Source: Sphingobium estronivorans (GTDB taxonomy: Bacteria > Pseudomonadota > Alphaproteobacteria > Sphingomonadales > Sphingomonadaceae). From it: DNA of 64,000 nt. The stretch spans positions 24,819-88,818 of the forward strand of contig NZ_LFCT01000026.1 in NCBI RefSeq assembly GCF_008692605.1. Direction: 5' to 3'. Both the position numbers and the translations under genes were made by a program. Under the pieces are notes generated by a model, which saw only the letters and a list, made by a program, of their open reading frames with translations, was not told the DNA's origin and ran no database searches. Positions 35,846 through 47,110 of the stretch are shown piece by piece. Numbering within the stretch: the first letter of the stretch is position 1; every line of letters starts with the position of its first letter.

Positions 35846-36418
35846 AGCCTTCGACGGACGGAAATGACTGACGGAGGCCATGCATCGGATATTTTCGATG
35901 CATGGCCTCCGATCCATCGGGCGTGAAATCGTGCCGCTGTGCGAAGCTGCGCGCGAACTCCCGAGCCGCATCGCCGGTTCGTGAGGAAGATATGGAAAAC
36001 AAAAGACAAATAAAGTTCGGCCCGATTTTCGGACGGTCGGGCGATATATTAGCCGATGAGCAGTGACTGAAGAATCGTGTCCACTCCTTTCGAAGCAAAG
36101 GGCGTCATTTCAGGCGTTGCCTCAATAATCGTCAGGACCAATGCTACAGCGAAGGGCTGTGGCTGGTACCTATCCCCTCCATCAGTTCGTCGCACGCAAC
36201 GCTCCAATTGGCTACGCGACTGGCAGCGTCCCCTTTCCGTTCATATGCCAGAAAGGTAATTCTGAACAGGCAGGCCATCCACGGCGCTCATCCGCAGCGT
36301 CCTGTGGCCCATAATGGAGGGGGTTCTGACAGCTAGATACGCCATCCCGCGGGCGGCAGTCGGACGTCAAGCTGCAGTGATGCAGGCCCGACTGGTCGAA
36401 TTTTGAAGGAGTAGCGTG
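35846..36418. other. Intergenic region, porin / OmpA-like gene
   Basis: 573 bp without a credible gene. It contains the strong hairpin at 35873-35910 and otherwise nothing I recognise; short ORFs here lack ribosome-binding sites and family resemblance. Confidence 0.5.
35873..35910. terminator. Long hairpin after the porin gene
   Basis: Perfect 15-bp arms GGAGGCCATGCATCG (35873-35887) and CGATGCATGGCCTCC (35896-35910) with loop GATATTTT. It starts 28 bp after the porin stop; no T-run, so either a factor-assisted terminator or an mRNA 3' stabiliser. Confidence 0.6.
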
Positions 36419-37288
36419 ATGAGTGTCATTTCCAAAAGCCCCAAATTTCTTTTGTCGGTGGCCCTGCTTGCCGGGGCATCGTCCGGCAGCCTGTCGGCGC
36501 AGACCCAGGATGCTGCGCCCCCGGCCGACGTTGCTGCGACCGCATATATGCCGGCCGAGCAAACCGAAGGACCCGAGATCAAGGGCATCATTTCCGCCCG
36601 CAGCGGCGACAGGATGCAAGTGACGGCGGACGACGGTTCCAAATCCGTCATTACCATCAATGACGCCACCAAGATCAGCGCGAGCAAGGGCTTTTTCGGC
36701 CTCAACCGCAGCCGACTCCCCGCAACCTCGCTGCTCAACGGCGTGCCGGTGACGGTCAAAACGCTGCAATCGGGCGATGGCCTGGTGGCGAGCAAGATCA
36801 ATCTTCAGAACAAGGATCTCAAGACCGCGTCGATGATCCATAACGGCACCGCGCAGGGCTTCGAGGAGCAGACCGCGGCAACCGCGGCGTTGCGCGGTCG
36901 CATGGGCGAGATCGACCAGTATAATGTCAAAAGCACGACGAACGTGAATTTCGACACCGGCAAGGCGGTGTTGTCGCCTCAGGCGAAGAACGACCTCTGC
37001 GCCGCAGCCTCCGCTGCCGAGGGGACGCCCAATGCCCTGCTGCTCGTGGTGGGCTACACCGATTCGACCGGCGGCGATGAATTCAACCAGGTGCTCAGCG
37101 AAAAGCGGGCCAGCCGCGTCGTCAATTATCTTCAGCAGGCCTGCGGCTGGAAACCCTATCGCATGCTGACCCCGACCGGCATGTCCGAAGCGGACCCCGT
37201 GGCGAGCAATGACACCGTCGAAGGCAAGGCGCAGAACCGCCGCGTCGCGGTGAATATCCTGGTCAGCAAGGCCGTCGACGGCCTGTGA
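36419..37288 (+). CDS. OmpA-family outer-membrane/peptidoglycan-binding protein
   Basis: 289 aa from ATG 36419 after GAAGGAG. Signal peptide ending near GSLSAQ, a central domain of about 110 residues of unknown fold (GIISARSGDRMQVTADDGSK), and a C-terminal OmpA domain (about 165-285): NVNFDTGKAVLSPQAK, GYTDSTGGDEFNQVLSEKRA and QNRRVAVNI. The OmpA domain binds peptidoglycan; the central domain resembles small OB-like repeats that bind ligands or partners, but this is tentative. Confidence 0.9.
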   Translation: MSVISKSPKFLLSVALLAGASSGSLSAQTQDAAPPADVAATAYMPAEQTEGPEIKGIISARSGDRMQVTADDGSKSVITINDATKISASKGFFGLNRSRLPATSLLNGVPVTVKTLQSGDGLVASKINLQNKDLKTASMIHNGTAQGFEEQTAATAALRGRMGEIDQYNVKSTTNVNFDTGKAVLSPQAKNDLCAAASAAEGTPNALLLVVGYTDSTGGDEFNQVLSEKRASRVVNYLQQACGWKPYRMLTPTGMSEADPVASNDTVEGKAQNRRVAVNILVSKAVDGL

Positions 37289-37295
37289 GATGCGT

Positions 37296-37317
37296 GGGGT
37301 GGGCTTTTGCCCACCCC
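37296..37317 (+). terminator. Terminator hairpin of the OmpA-like gene
   Basis: GGGGTGGGC (37296-37304), TTTT loop, GCCCACCCC (37309-37317): 9-bp perfect stem starting 7 bp after the stop, followed by a pyrimidine-rich tract. Confidence 0.75.
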
Positions 37318-37365
37318 CGTTTCCGTTTCCGCATCGCAGGCGGCGCTGCCCGAGGGGAGGCGTCG

Positions 37366-37452
37366 ATGGGCCTCGACCTTATTCATCTCCTGCTTGTGTT
37401 GGCCGTGATCGTTCTGATCTCTCAACGGGTCGTCGGCCGCGGCGTCCCATAG
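37366..37452 (+). CDS. Possible single-pass membrane microprotein
   Basis: 28 codons: MGLDLIHLLLVLAVIVLISQ and a basic tail with Arg residues, ending in TAG. One membrane helix with positive-inside tail. GAGGGGAGG lies 6 bp before the ATG, a strong ribosome-binding site, which favours real expression. No family recognised; too short for most gene finders. Confidence 0.5.
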   Translation: MGLDLIHLLLVLAVIVLISQRVVGRGVP

Positions 37453-37842
37453 CGGCTTCCTAATTCACGGGATCATCCTGATCCGCTGCTGAGCCTGCGC
37501 TCCTATCCCCGCGCGCCCTACCGCAGCGGTGACGCCCGGAGCATGGCGGCCTGGTCGTCCTTCCCGCGCCGCGCAGACCCTGTCCGTCCCGCAGGAGGGC
37601 GTTCACCCGATTGTCCTGAGGCCGGGGCGGCTGGCCTTGCCGCATTTTCTGAGCGCTGTGCGATGGACAGTCGAGGATGCGGAGAAATCGCGGTTAAAGC
37701 ATCAGCGCAGGAAAAATCGGTGAAAAATATCATGAAAATAGGGCTAAAGTGCATTTTATATATTCTAATGCGGAATTAATTGTGAAATAAATTATGCATA
37801 TTCAAGAAAGATAATCCGAAACGAACGGAGAGGGGAAAGAGG
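37453..37842. other. Intergenic region before the SDR gene
   Basis: 390 bp. AT-rich at 37720-37830 (promoter-like for the SDR gene), no gene recognised. Confidence 0.35.
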
Positions 37843-38700
37843 ATGAACAGCGCAGAGGGCACCCGGCCGCTGGAGGGTAAGGTCGCGATCGTCACCGGGG
37901 CTAGCCGGGGAATTGGAGCCGCGATTGCCCGGCGCTTTGCCGCCGAAGGCGCCGCCGTCGCGCTGGTGGCGCGCACGGTTGCACCCGGAGGCCCCTTGGC
38001 CGGCTCGCTTGAGGAAGTCGCGGCGGCGATCCGCGCCTCTGGCGGCACATGCTGCACGATTCAGGCGAATCTGGCCGATCCTGCGGACCGTTCCGGCATC
38101 GTTGCCGGTTGCGTCGCGGCCTTGGGGAGCGCCGATATTTTGGTCAACAACGCGGCCTGGTCGCGCTTCGTGCCCATCTGGGAAGTATCGCCGCGCCATG
38201 TCGAACTGGCGATGCAGATGAATCTCTATGCGCCGCTCGACCTGTCCCAGGCCGTGCTGCCCCATATGGAGGCACGGGGGGCAGGGTGGATCCTCAACAT
38301 TTCCAGCGCCACTGCGGACATCCCCTCGCCGGCGCCCTGGGATATGAATGACCGCAAGGTTCAATTCAATGTGCACGGGCACCCGACGCTGTACGGCACC
38401 AGCAAGGCGGCGCTGGACCGGATGACGGCGGGCTGGGCGATCGAACTGGCTGGACGGAATATTGCGGTGAATGCGCTGGCTCCGGTCGGCGCGGTCGCCA
38501 GTGAGGGCGCGCTGTCCGTTGGCGGCTGGGACGAACGCGACCATATTGAGCCGGTCGAGGCCATGGCCGAGGCGGCTTTCCAGCTCTGCCATCGTCCGGC
38601 GGAGGAACTGTCCGGCCGCATCGCCCGCAGCCTGCCGTTGCTGGCGGAACTGGGGGTGCGGTATCGCGGGATCGACGGTCGGGCGATGGCGCCGGGTTGA
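37843..38700 (+). CDS. Short-chain dehydrogenase/reductase
   Basis: 285 aa. TGASRGIG cofactor loop (about 18-25), VNNAAW, and catalytic YGTSKAALDRM (about 185) with ISSAT upstream. The C-terminal part lacks the common VDGG end and instead carries AEAAFQLCHRPAEELSGRIA, as in a subgroup of larger SDRs. Stands alone on the plus strand, convergent with the MocR gene. Substrate unknown. Confidence 0.9.
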   Translation: MNSAEGTRPLEGKVAIVTGASRGIGAAIARRFAAEGAAVALVARTVAPGGPLAGSLEEVAAAIRASGGTCCTIQANLADPADRSGIVAGCVAALGSADILVNNAAWSRFVPIWEVSPRHVELAMQMNLYAPLDLSQAVLPHMEARGAGWILNISSATADIPSPAPWDMNDRKVQFNVHGHPTLYGTSKAALDRMTAGWAIELAGRNIAVNALAPVGAVASEGALSVGGWDERDHIEPVEAMAEAAFQLCHRPAEELSGRIARSLPLLAELGVRYRGIDGRAMAPG

Positions 38701-38768
38701 TACTGGGCGGCGCCGCGCAAGGAGTCTTGGCATTTTCGCTGCCGATCTCCATCGGCGGCGCGGGCGCT

Positions 38769-40166
38769 TCAGACCAGGCTGATTTTCCGGGTTGCTTCAG
38801 GCCCGATCAAGGCCGCGAGCAGAAGCAGCCCGCGCTGCAATCGTTCCCGCGAAATGCTTCCCCCTATGGAAACGCGCAGCGCCGGGATCGTGGCGGACCG
38901 TTCCACCGCGAAGGCGTCGCTGGCGATGGCGGACAATCCGTGCTGGCGCAGGGCGTCGGCAATATGGCGGGGATCGGCGCCTTCGGGGAGCGGGATCCAG
39001 AGGTGATAGCCTTCCTCCCGCGATTGAAAGGATCCATGAGGAAGGCATTTGCGGGCAAGGGCCTGGCGTTGCCGGGCCTCCTCCCGGACCTCCCCCGCCA
39101 GCCTTTGGAAAACGCCGCTGCGAACCCAGTCGGCAACGACCGCCGCGTTCAGCGGAGGCGCCATGATGGCGGTTTCATGCATGTCCGCCGCCAGCCGCCA
39201 GGCCTTCGCCACGTCCGGCGCCCGCAGCCACGCTACGCGCAGGCCTGGCGTCAGGATTTTGGAAACGCTGGCGATATGCCAGCCATGGTCGGGCGCGAAC
39301 GAGGTGATGGGGGGAAGCGGCTGCTCCGGCAGCAGGCCGTAGGCGTCGTCTTCTATCAGCAAAAGCCCATGCTTTTCGACCATGGCGGCCATGGCCTTCC
39401 GCCGTTCGACAGTCATGGTCGAGGTCGTCGGATTGTCATTGGTGGGAACGAGATAGACCGCGCGGATCGGTGTCGAGGCGCAGGCCGCATCGAGCGCTTC
39501 GGGCAGCATCCCCTGCTCGTCGGAGGCCACCGCATGGAGGCCGATGCCGAACCGGCGGGCCAGCGAGATGAGGCCGGGATAGGCAAAGGGGCAGACGGCC
39601 AGCCTGTCGCCGGGGCGCAGTTCCGCGCTGAAAATCGCGTGAAGGGCATTTTGCCCTCCGGCAAGGACCAGAACGGTGTCCTCTTCGCAGGGGATGCTGC
39701 GTTGAGCCAGAAGCGCAGCGCCGACCTGCCGCACCGCCGGACTGCCGCCGACCCGCTGATATTGAAACGGCGCAGGCGTGAATTCCGAGGTGAGCAAGGC
39801 TTCGGCCGAGGCGAGAAACGCAGCCTTGAGCGTTCCGCCGAACGCATCGGGCGGGGCGTTCATGCCGACGTCACCCGGATCGGATTCGCCGAGGGCGGGC
39901 GAACGGGCCGCTCTCGCCCGAACGAAACTGCCCCGCCGGCCATTGCCCTCGATCAGTCCGATCCGTTGCGCTTCGCCATAGGCGCGTGTCACGGTGGTCA
40001 GGTCGACGCCCAGCGCCTCTGCCAGCGCGCGCTGGGGCAATAATCGTTCGCCAGCGGATAAAATCCCGGCCTCTATGTCGCGTGCCAGGGCTTGGGCAAT
40101 GGCCAGATATTTCGGGCCTTGCGCGGCGTGGATGTCGGGAATCCAGTTTTGCATGGCGGTTTTCAT
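38769..40166 (-). CDS. MocR/PdxR-type regulator (GntR HTH fused to aminotransferase domain)
   Basis: 465 aa. GntR winged HTH (about 18-82: LLPQRALAEALGVDLTTVTR) followed by a fold-type I aminotransferase domain; the PLP lysine is in SVSKILTPGLRVAWLR (about 287). MocR proteins sense amino acid or vitamin B6 compounds. Its ATG lies 22 bp after the DUF983 stop, so it may be co-transcribed with DUF983; no catalytic aminotransferase role is expected. Confidence 0.93.
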   Translation of the reverse strand: MKTAMQNWIPDIHAAQGPKYLAIAQALARDIEAGILSAGERLLPQRALAEALGVDLTTVTRAYGEAQRIGLIEGNGRRGSFVRARAARSPALGESDPGDVGMNAPPDAFGGTLKAAFLASAEALLTSEFTPAPFQYQRVGGSPAVRQVGAALLAQRSIPCEEDTVLVLAGGQNALHAIFSAELRPGDRLAVCPFAYPGLISLARRFGIGLHAVASDEQGMLPEALDAACASTPIRAVYLVPTNDNPTTSTMTVERRKAMAAMVEKHGLLLIEDDAYGLLPEQPLPPITSFAPDHGWHIASVSKILTPGLRVAWLRAPDVAKAWRLAADMHETAIMAPPLNAAVVADWVRSGVFQRLAGEVREEARQRQALARKCLPHGSFQSREEGYHLWIPLPEGADPRHIADALRQHGLSAIASDAFAVERSATIPALRVSIGGSISRERLQRGLLLLAALIGPEATRKISLV

Positions 40167-40188
40167 GAAGGGATGCTGTCGGTCATGG

Positions 40189-40623
40189 TCAGTCGCGGCG
40201 GGCGGCGTCGCGTGCGTTCAACTCAGCCCAGAGCTTCTTCGTGCCTGCTTCCTGCGCCTTGTTGACATATTGCGAAGCGACCAGCCAGCCTTTGATATAA
40301 TGAAGCGGCAGGACGCATCCGAGGGTGAGCAGAGGCAAGGAGGTGACGAGGTGAACCCAGAAAGGCGGATCGAACTTTACCTGCAACCACACCGCGAAAA
40401 ATGTGAGCGGGAAAGCCACGATGCATAGCGAGAAGAAGGCGGGCCCATCATCGGGAGCGGCGAAATCATAGTTGAGGCCGCAATCGGGGCATTGTCTGTT
40501 CAGCTTCAGCCATTTGCGGAACATGGGTCCTGTGCCGCAGCGGGGACAAAGGCCCTTGAGTCCGCAATGGAATATCCAATGGCCCTTGCGGGTGCGGTTC
40601 GGGTTGAGATTGTCGTCCGGCAT
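40189..40623 (-). CDS. DUF983 family membrane protein with zinc-ribbon
   Basis: 144 aa from ATG 40623 (AAGG 7-10 bp upstream); a longer frame to 40782 is rejected because it reads through the repeat-rich promoter. An N-terminal four-Cys ribbon (CGLKGLCPRCGTG and QCPDCGLNYDF, about 20-52) precedes two membrane helices. DUF983 genes often neighbour cytochrome oxidase genes in alphaproteobacteria; here it precedes a MocR regulator instead. Confidence 0.88.
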   Translation of the reverse strand: MPDDNLNPNRTRKGHWIFHCGLKGLCPRCGTGPMFRKWLKLNRQCPDCGLNYDFAAPDDGPAFFSLCIVAFPLTFFAVWLQVKFDPPFWVHLVTSLPLLTLGCVLPLHYIKGWLVASQYVNKAQEAGTKKLWAELNARDAARRD

Positions 40624-40668
40624 CGGTCTGACCTTCGGCAGATTGTTCGAGTCCGGCGTCCATATAAA

Positions 40669-40707
40669 TGGATTTATGCATGGATGCAATGATGCATACA
40701 TAATCCA
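40669..40707. repeat. Inverted repeat in the DUF983 / DUF2157 divergent promoter
   Basis: Inner perfect repeat TATGCAT (40675-40681), 10-bp spacer, ATGCATA (40692-40698); outer arms TGGATT and AATCCA extend it to 40669-40707. Symmetric layout and AT-rich context suggest an operator, possibly of the MocR regulator encoded downstream of DUF983. Confidence 0.55.
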
Positions 40708-40856
40708 CGATCTTTCGCGGAAGAAAGCCGCTGGCCCAAAAAGGACGTTGCGGCTGTCGATATGCAGAACCATGATCCGCATCGAACCACGGATATTGTA
40801 TGGCGCGCGCCGCTTTCGATATGGGAAATGGATGACGTCGGGAGGATTGAGGGGAT

Positions 40857-42020
40857 ATGTCGGAACGACAGCTCAAGGCATGGCAGGATGCGGGCCTGAT
40901 CGATGCCGAGATCGCCGGGCGCATCCGATCCTGGGAGGCCGCCCACAGCCGCCCGCTGGGATTGTGGGCGATTGTCGGGCTGGCCGTGTTGGCCATCGGT
41001 TTGGGCATATTGTCTGTCGTGGCCGCAAACTGGGACGCGATACCGGGTGAAACGCGCCTTGCCATCCATTTCGCGTTGATGATCGGCTTTGCGGTGCTGA
41101 TCTGGCGTTATCTGGGCACGGCGGCGCAGAAGCACAGCTATGTCAGCGATGGCCTTCTGTTTGTGGCGGGGGCGCTGGGCCTGACCTTTTTCGGCCATCT
41201 GGGGCAGGTCTACCAGACGTCCTCGCCCCTATGGCAGCCGCTATTGGCATGGCTGGTTCTCTTTTCGCCGCTGTTCCTTCTGTTCGGGCGGGGTTGGCCG
41301 GTCGCGGGCCTCTGGCTGGCTGGCCTGCTTGCTGCCACATGCTCCTATGCCGCTGAATTCGGTCCCGGATCATGGGGCCATCGGGCGCAGCAGCCTGCCT
41401 TTCCGACCCTGTTCTGGGGGCTGATCGCCTGTCCGCCAATGGCCGTGGCCGCCTTGGCCGCGCTGATGCGGGACCGCGGCGATCGGCCCGCTTTCTGGCG
41501 CCTGCTGGAACTGCTGGCTGTCGCGACCATCCTGACGGGTCTGAGCATGATCATCGTCATCGGCCAATGGGACAGCCGGTCGCCCGCCATGGTGGGCAGC
41601 GTTGCGATCCAGAGCGTGGCGCTGATCGCGGCGGCGGCGGCGATCCAAACGGTCAGGAAAACGCGATCCGGGCGGGCGACGGCGGCCATATTGGCGGTCG
41701 CGGCCGTGGTGCATTTCGCCCGAGCGCTGCTGTTGGATAGTCACGGTCCCATTCGTGGCCCATGGATCGGGGCGTTATTCTTCTTCATCCTTTGGGGCGC
41801 GGTGGCTGGGTGCGCTCTTTTTGCCCAGCAGCGGCGCCTGTTCCAGGGCGCGGTCGCGCTGCTTGCCATTCGCATCGTCATCCTCAGTTTCGAACTGGAT
41901 GACAATCTGTTGGGAAGCGGCGCGGGCCTTGTTCTTTCCGGCGCGGTCGCCCTGGTCGTGCTGTGGGTGGCGGTGCGTGTCTCTCGCCGTTATGCGCCGA
42001 TGGGGAGGGACGGAAGATGA
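40857..42020 (+). CDS. DUF2157 membrane protein
   Basis: 387 aa. A short cytoplasmic N-terminus (LKAWQDAGLIDAEIAGRIRS, as in DUF2157) is followed by about ten membrane helices, with a conserved ANWDAIPGETRL loop. Function unknown. Its end overlaps the next gene by the ATGA arrangement; the two families are usually found together. Confidence 0.88.
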   Translation: MSERQLKAWQDAGLIDAEIAGRIRSWEAAHSRPLGLWAIVGLAVLAIGLGILSVVAANWDAIPGETRLAIHFALMIGFAVLIWRYLGTAAQKHSYVSDGLLFVAGALGLTFFGHLGQVYQTSSPLWQPLLAWLVLFSPLFLLFGRGWPVAGLWLAGLLAATCSYAAEFGPGSWGHRAQQPAFPTLFWGLIACPPMAVAALAALMRDRGDRPAFWRLLELLAVATILTGLSMIIVIGQWDSRSPAMVGSVAIQSVALIAAAAAIQTVRKTRSGRATAAILAVAAVVHFARALLLDSHGPIRGPWIGALFFFILWGAVAGCALFAQQRRLFQGAVALLAIRIVILSFELDDNLLGSGAGLVLSGAVALVVLWVAVRVSRRYAPMGRDGR

Positions 42021-42571
42021 AGGCAATCGCTTCGGCCCGCGTCCGGCTCGCCGCCGCGCTCCTGCTGCCCCTCGTCGTGCTGGCCTATAGCTGGGTGGCG
42101 ACCTGTCGCATCGCCCGGCAGGGGCAGGAATGGCTGATTCCAGTTACCGGCTATGATCCGAGGGACCTGCTGCGGGGGCATTATGTTCGATACCGATATG
42201 AATGGCCTGTCGATCGTCTGCCCACGAACAGTGCGAATGGCGGAACGGCGTCCCTCCATCCATCGTCCGCCTTGTGCATCGAGGGGACGCCGCCAGACAT
42301 AGTCAGGGTGCGCGAATTGCCCGCCGGCATGGACCGCCGGGATTCCGGGGAAGCGAAGGGGTGCGCCGCGATCGCTCGCGCATCTGTGGGTAGCCGGCGG
42401 GAAATTCGGGGCCTGGAGTCCGGCATCCTGTTCACGTCCCAGTCGCGCGCGCTGCTGTTGTCGCGCCAATTGGCCGATCCCGGAAATCAGGGCTTCGTTC
42501 GGGTGAGGATCGGACCCGATGGGTTCATGCGGCCGATCGATCTGGAATTGCGGCGGCGCAAAGGCGATTAA
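42017..42571 (+). CDS. GDYXXLXY domain protein
   Basis: 184 aa from ATG 42017 (overlapping the DUF2157 stop). N-terminal membrane anchor (about 9-27), then YDPRDLLRGHYVRYRYEW (about 54-71), the signature of GDYXXLXY proteins (here GYDPRDLLRGHY). It is the classic partner of DUF2157; both are membrane-associated and of unknown role. Confidence 0.88.
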   Translation: MKAIASARVRLAAALLLPLVVLAYSWVATCRIARQGQEWLIPVTGYDPRDLLRGHYVRYRYEWPVDRLPTNSANGGTASLHPSSALCIEGTPPDIVRVRELPAGMDRRDSGEAKGCAAIARASVGSRREIRGLESGILFTSQSRALLLSRQLADPGNQGFVRVRIGPDGFMRPIDLELRRRKGD

Positions 42572-42844
42572 AGGTTCCCGGCCGCCATGATCGTTCGCAA
42601 CGGAGGCATCACCGCGCGCGCGCCCTTACGGCCGCCGCGCTTGCCCGTTTGACTCCGGTGGCAGGCCTGTGCAATGGAGCCCTCATGCAATCACGCAGCG
42701 ATCATGTGCGCTTCCGCTATCAGGGAGGACAGCTTCTCGCGGGCATCTAGCCCCGAGTGCCGGCGCTTCACGCCCCGGGCTCGGGGCAAATCGACAGATG
42801 GTGGCACGCTCACGGCGTGCCTGTTCCTCTCGAAAGTCAGCGCT

Positions 42845-44681
<1,837 letters not shown>

Positions 44682-44774
44682 CAGGAAACGGGCGGCGGCA
44701 GGGACTCCGGTGCACGGAACCCCTGCCGTTGCCCGCCGTCCGATAGGTGCCAGGCACGACTTTCCCAATTTATG

Positions 44775-47000
44775 TCAGGCGATGGTCACGATCCGGGCGT
44801 GGCCGCGACGGTCGAGCGGCTTCACCACCACCTTGTCGCCCCGACGGTCGAACGCGATGTCGACACTGGCCGCGCCGATGCCCAGATGTCGGATCGTCAG
44901 GCTGTCGAGGAAATGCGGCAGGGTCGGTTCCTGGAAGCTGATCTGGGCTGAAGCGACGTCGAAGCCCAGGCCCAGACTCGACTGGATCAGGGCCAGCGGC
45001 GCGGCGGCGGACCAGGCCTGCGGACTGCAGGCGACGGGATAGAAGGTCGGCCCCTGCGACCGCCTGCGTGGAAAGCCGCAGAACAGTTCCGGCAGGCGCA
45101 TCATATCGACATAGGTGGCGGCGGCGAACAGCCCTTCGAAAATCTGCGCCGCCTCCCGCTGATAGCCGTAGCGGGAAAAACCCCCCGCGATAATGGCATT
45201 GTCGTGCGGCCAGATCGAGCCATTATGATAGCTCATCGGATTGTAGCGCTTTTCGGTGGAGGCGATGGTGCGCACCCCCCAGCCGGAAAAGGACGCGGGT
45301 CCCATCAACGTGCGCACGACCGCATCGGCCCGCTTTTCCAGCGCCAGGCCGGTGTAGAGGACATGGCCGGCATTGGAGGAACGCACGCGGCACGGTCGCT
45401 TTTCCCCGTCGAGCGCAAGCGCATAGGTGCCCAGCGCCTCGTCGAAGAAGGCCGCGTCGAAACGGTCGCGTAGCTGTTGCGCGCGCTCGCGATAATGGGC
45501 GGCGCGGCCCGGGTTCCCGATGGCCGTGAACAGGGCGTCGGCGGCCTGCCAGGCGCCAAAGACATAGGCCTGCACTTCGGCAAGAGCGATGGGCCCGCGC
45601 GCGATGGCGCCGTCGGCATGGAAAATCGAGTCATGGCTGTCCTTCCAGCCCTGATTCTGAAGGCCCTGATCTGTCAGCCGGCCATATTCGACGAAGCCGT
45701 CGCCGTCGCGGTCGCCGTGATTGTCGATCCAGCCGAGCGCCGCGTCGATATTGGGCAGGATCGTCGTCAGAAAGCCGATGTCGCTCGTCCGCTGCAAATA
45801 GGCGCCGGCCAGCATGACGAAGAGGGGGGTGGAATCGATGCTTCCATAATAGTGACGGAACGGCACCTCGCCCAGTTCCGCCATCTCGCCATGGCGGACT
45901 TCATGCAGGATCTTGCCCGGCTCGGCATCGGCCGCCGGGTCGAAGTCGATGGCCTGATGGGCGGCGAGATAGCCGAGTACGCCCCGGCTGACCGCCGGGT
46001 CCATCCACAATATCTCCAGCGCGGTGATGATCGCGTCACGCCCGAAGATCGTGCTGAACCAGGGAATGCCGGCATAGGGGTAGGGACCATATTCGGTATC
46101 GGTCGACAGCATGGAAATGTCGGCGACCGACCGGCGTGCGACTTCGTTGAACAGGTCGTTGGACGAATGGATGGAGGCCCCGCGCTTGCGCGCCAGCCGG
46201 AGCGTCTGCATCGCTTCGCGCAGGGATTTGAGAAACTGCTTGGGCAGCGGATCGTGCGCCTGTGCCTGCTGGCAGCAGATACGGATGAACAGGGCGCAGC
46301 TTTCGCCGGGCGGGACGGTGACATCGAAGCGCGCATTGCTTTCGGTCAGGGCGGTCGGCACCGGCGCGAAATGGAGATGGGTCTCCCGCTCGCGCTCGTC
46401 CCGGCCGCGATACCGGAGCAGCACGTCCGCCGCACCGACCTGCGGGTCATCCATCGTGCCCCGCCGCAGCCGGACCATGCCGCGAATTTCGAACAGGTCG
46501 GCAAAATCGGCGGCAAAGCCCAGATTGACCGTAACCGTACGGGTTTCCGTATCGAAATTGCGGATCGTGATCCGTTCGTAAAGCCCGTCTTTCCAGAGGA
46601 AACGGGTGCGGCGCAGGTGAATGAGGTCATGTTCGACCGCGACCCGTCCGTCGTCGCCGATGAAATCGGGATTGGCAAGATCGCAAGTCAGCATCGCATT
46701 ATCGTCGCGCAGCGCGGAACTGAGCAGGATCGGCCGCATGCCGTTGATCGTCAGATAGAGATGCGACAGATGTCGGGTGTCGCGATGATAAAGGCCTTCC
46801 GGGCTGCCCGGCCCGGAAATGGCGTCGCCGCTATGGTCGAACACGGCGAAGCTGTCGCCATGTTTCAGGGTGCGGGGCCTGCGCTCATGGAGCGAGGCCG
46901 TCGCGGGAATGAAGAACTGGGTCTGCGCCTTGGACAGCGCCTGTCCTCCTTCAATTCCCTCGATCCCGGTCGTTTCCGGCTGGGGCTGGCTCAGCGACAT
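44775..47000 (-). CDS. Glycogen debranching-type amylo-alpha-1,6-glucosidase
   Basis: 741 aa from ATG 47000 (GAGGGAG just upstream). N-terminal beta-sandwich domain of bacterial debranching enzymes (FAVFDHSGDAISGPGSPEGLYHRDTRHL, about 56-80) and a C-terminal (alpha/alpha)6 barrel of the GH63/GH133 type: GIPWFSTIFGRDAIITALE, DSTPLFVMLAGAYL and NPMSYHNGSIWPHDNAII. Hydrolyses alpha-1,6 or releases glucose residues from glycogen-like or storage glucans, or acts in polymer turnover. 110 bp after the GT4 glycosyltransferase on the same strand. Confidence 0.9.
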   Translation of the reverse strand: MSLSQPQPETTGIEGIEGGQALSKAQTQFFIPATASLHERRPRTLKHGDSFAVFDHSGDAISGPGSPEGLYHRDTRHLSHLYLTINGMRPILLSSALRDDNAMLTCDLANPDFIGDDGRVAVEHDLIHLRRTRFLWKDGLYERITIRNFDTETRTVTVNLGFAADFADLFEIRGMVRLRRGTMDDPQVGAADVLLRYRGRDERERETHLHFAPVPTALTESNARFDVTVPPGESCALFIRICCQQAQAHDPLPKQFLKSLREAMQTLRLARKRGASIHSSNDLFNEVARRSVADISMLSTDTEYGPYPYAGIPWFSTIFGRDAIITALEILWMDPAVSRGVLGYLAAHQAIDFDPAADAEPGKILHEVRHGEMAELGEVPFRHYYGSIDSTPLFVMLAGAYLQRTSDIGFLTTILPNIDAALGWIDNHGDRDGDGFVEYGRLTDQGLQNQGWKDSHDSIFHADGAIARGPIALAEVQAYVFGAWQAADALFTAIGNPGRAAHYRERAQQLRDRFDAAFFDEALGTYALALDGEKRPCRVRSSNAGHVLYTGLALEKRADAVVRTLMGPASFSGWGVRTIASTEKRYNPMSYHNGSIWPHDNAIIAGGFSRYGYQREAAQIFEGLFAAATYVDMMRLPELFCGFPRRRSQGPTFYPVACSPQAWSAAAPLALIQSSLGLGFDVASAQISFQEPTLPHFLDSLTIRHLGIGAASVDIAFDRRGDKVVVKPLDRRGHARIVTIA

Positions 47001-47110
47001 AGCGTCTCCCTCAGGCAATGTCAGGGCAGAGAAAGGCCTCTGCCGAACCGGAAGTCACGGAGAGAAAAGAACAATCCCAGGTCGTTCCGGTTCCGGCAAC
47101 CGTTGCGATC

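Noticed and set aside
33785..35971. 728-codon minus-strand open frame over the porin gene
   Set aside because: Shadow of the porin and MFS genes on the other strand; composition is His/Arg/Gly-rich as expected for antisense translation.
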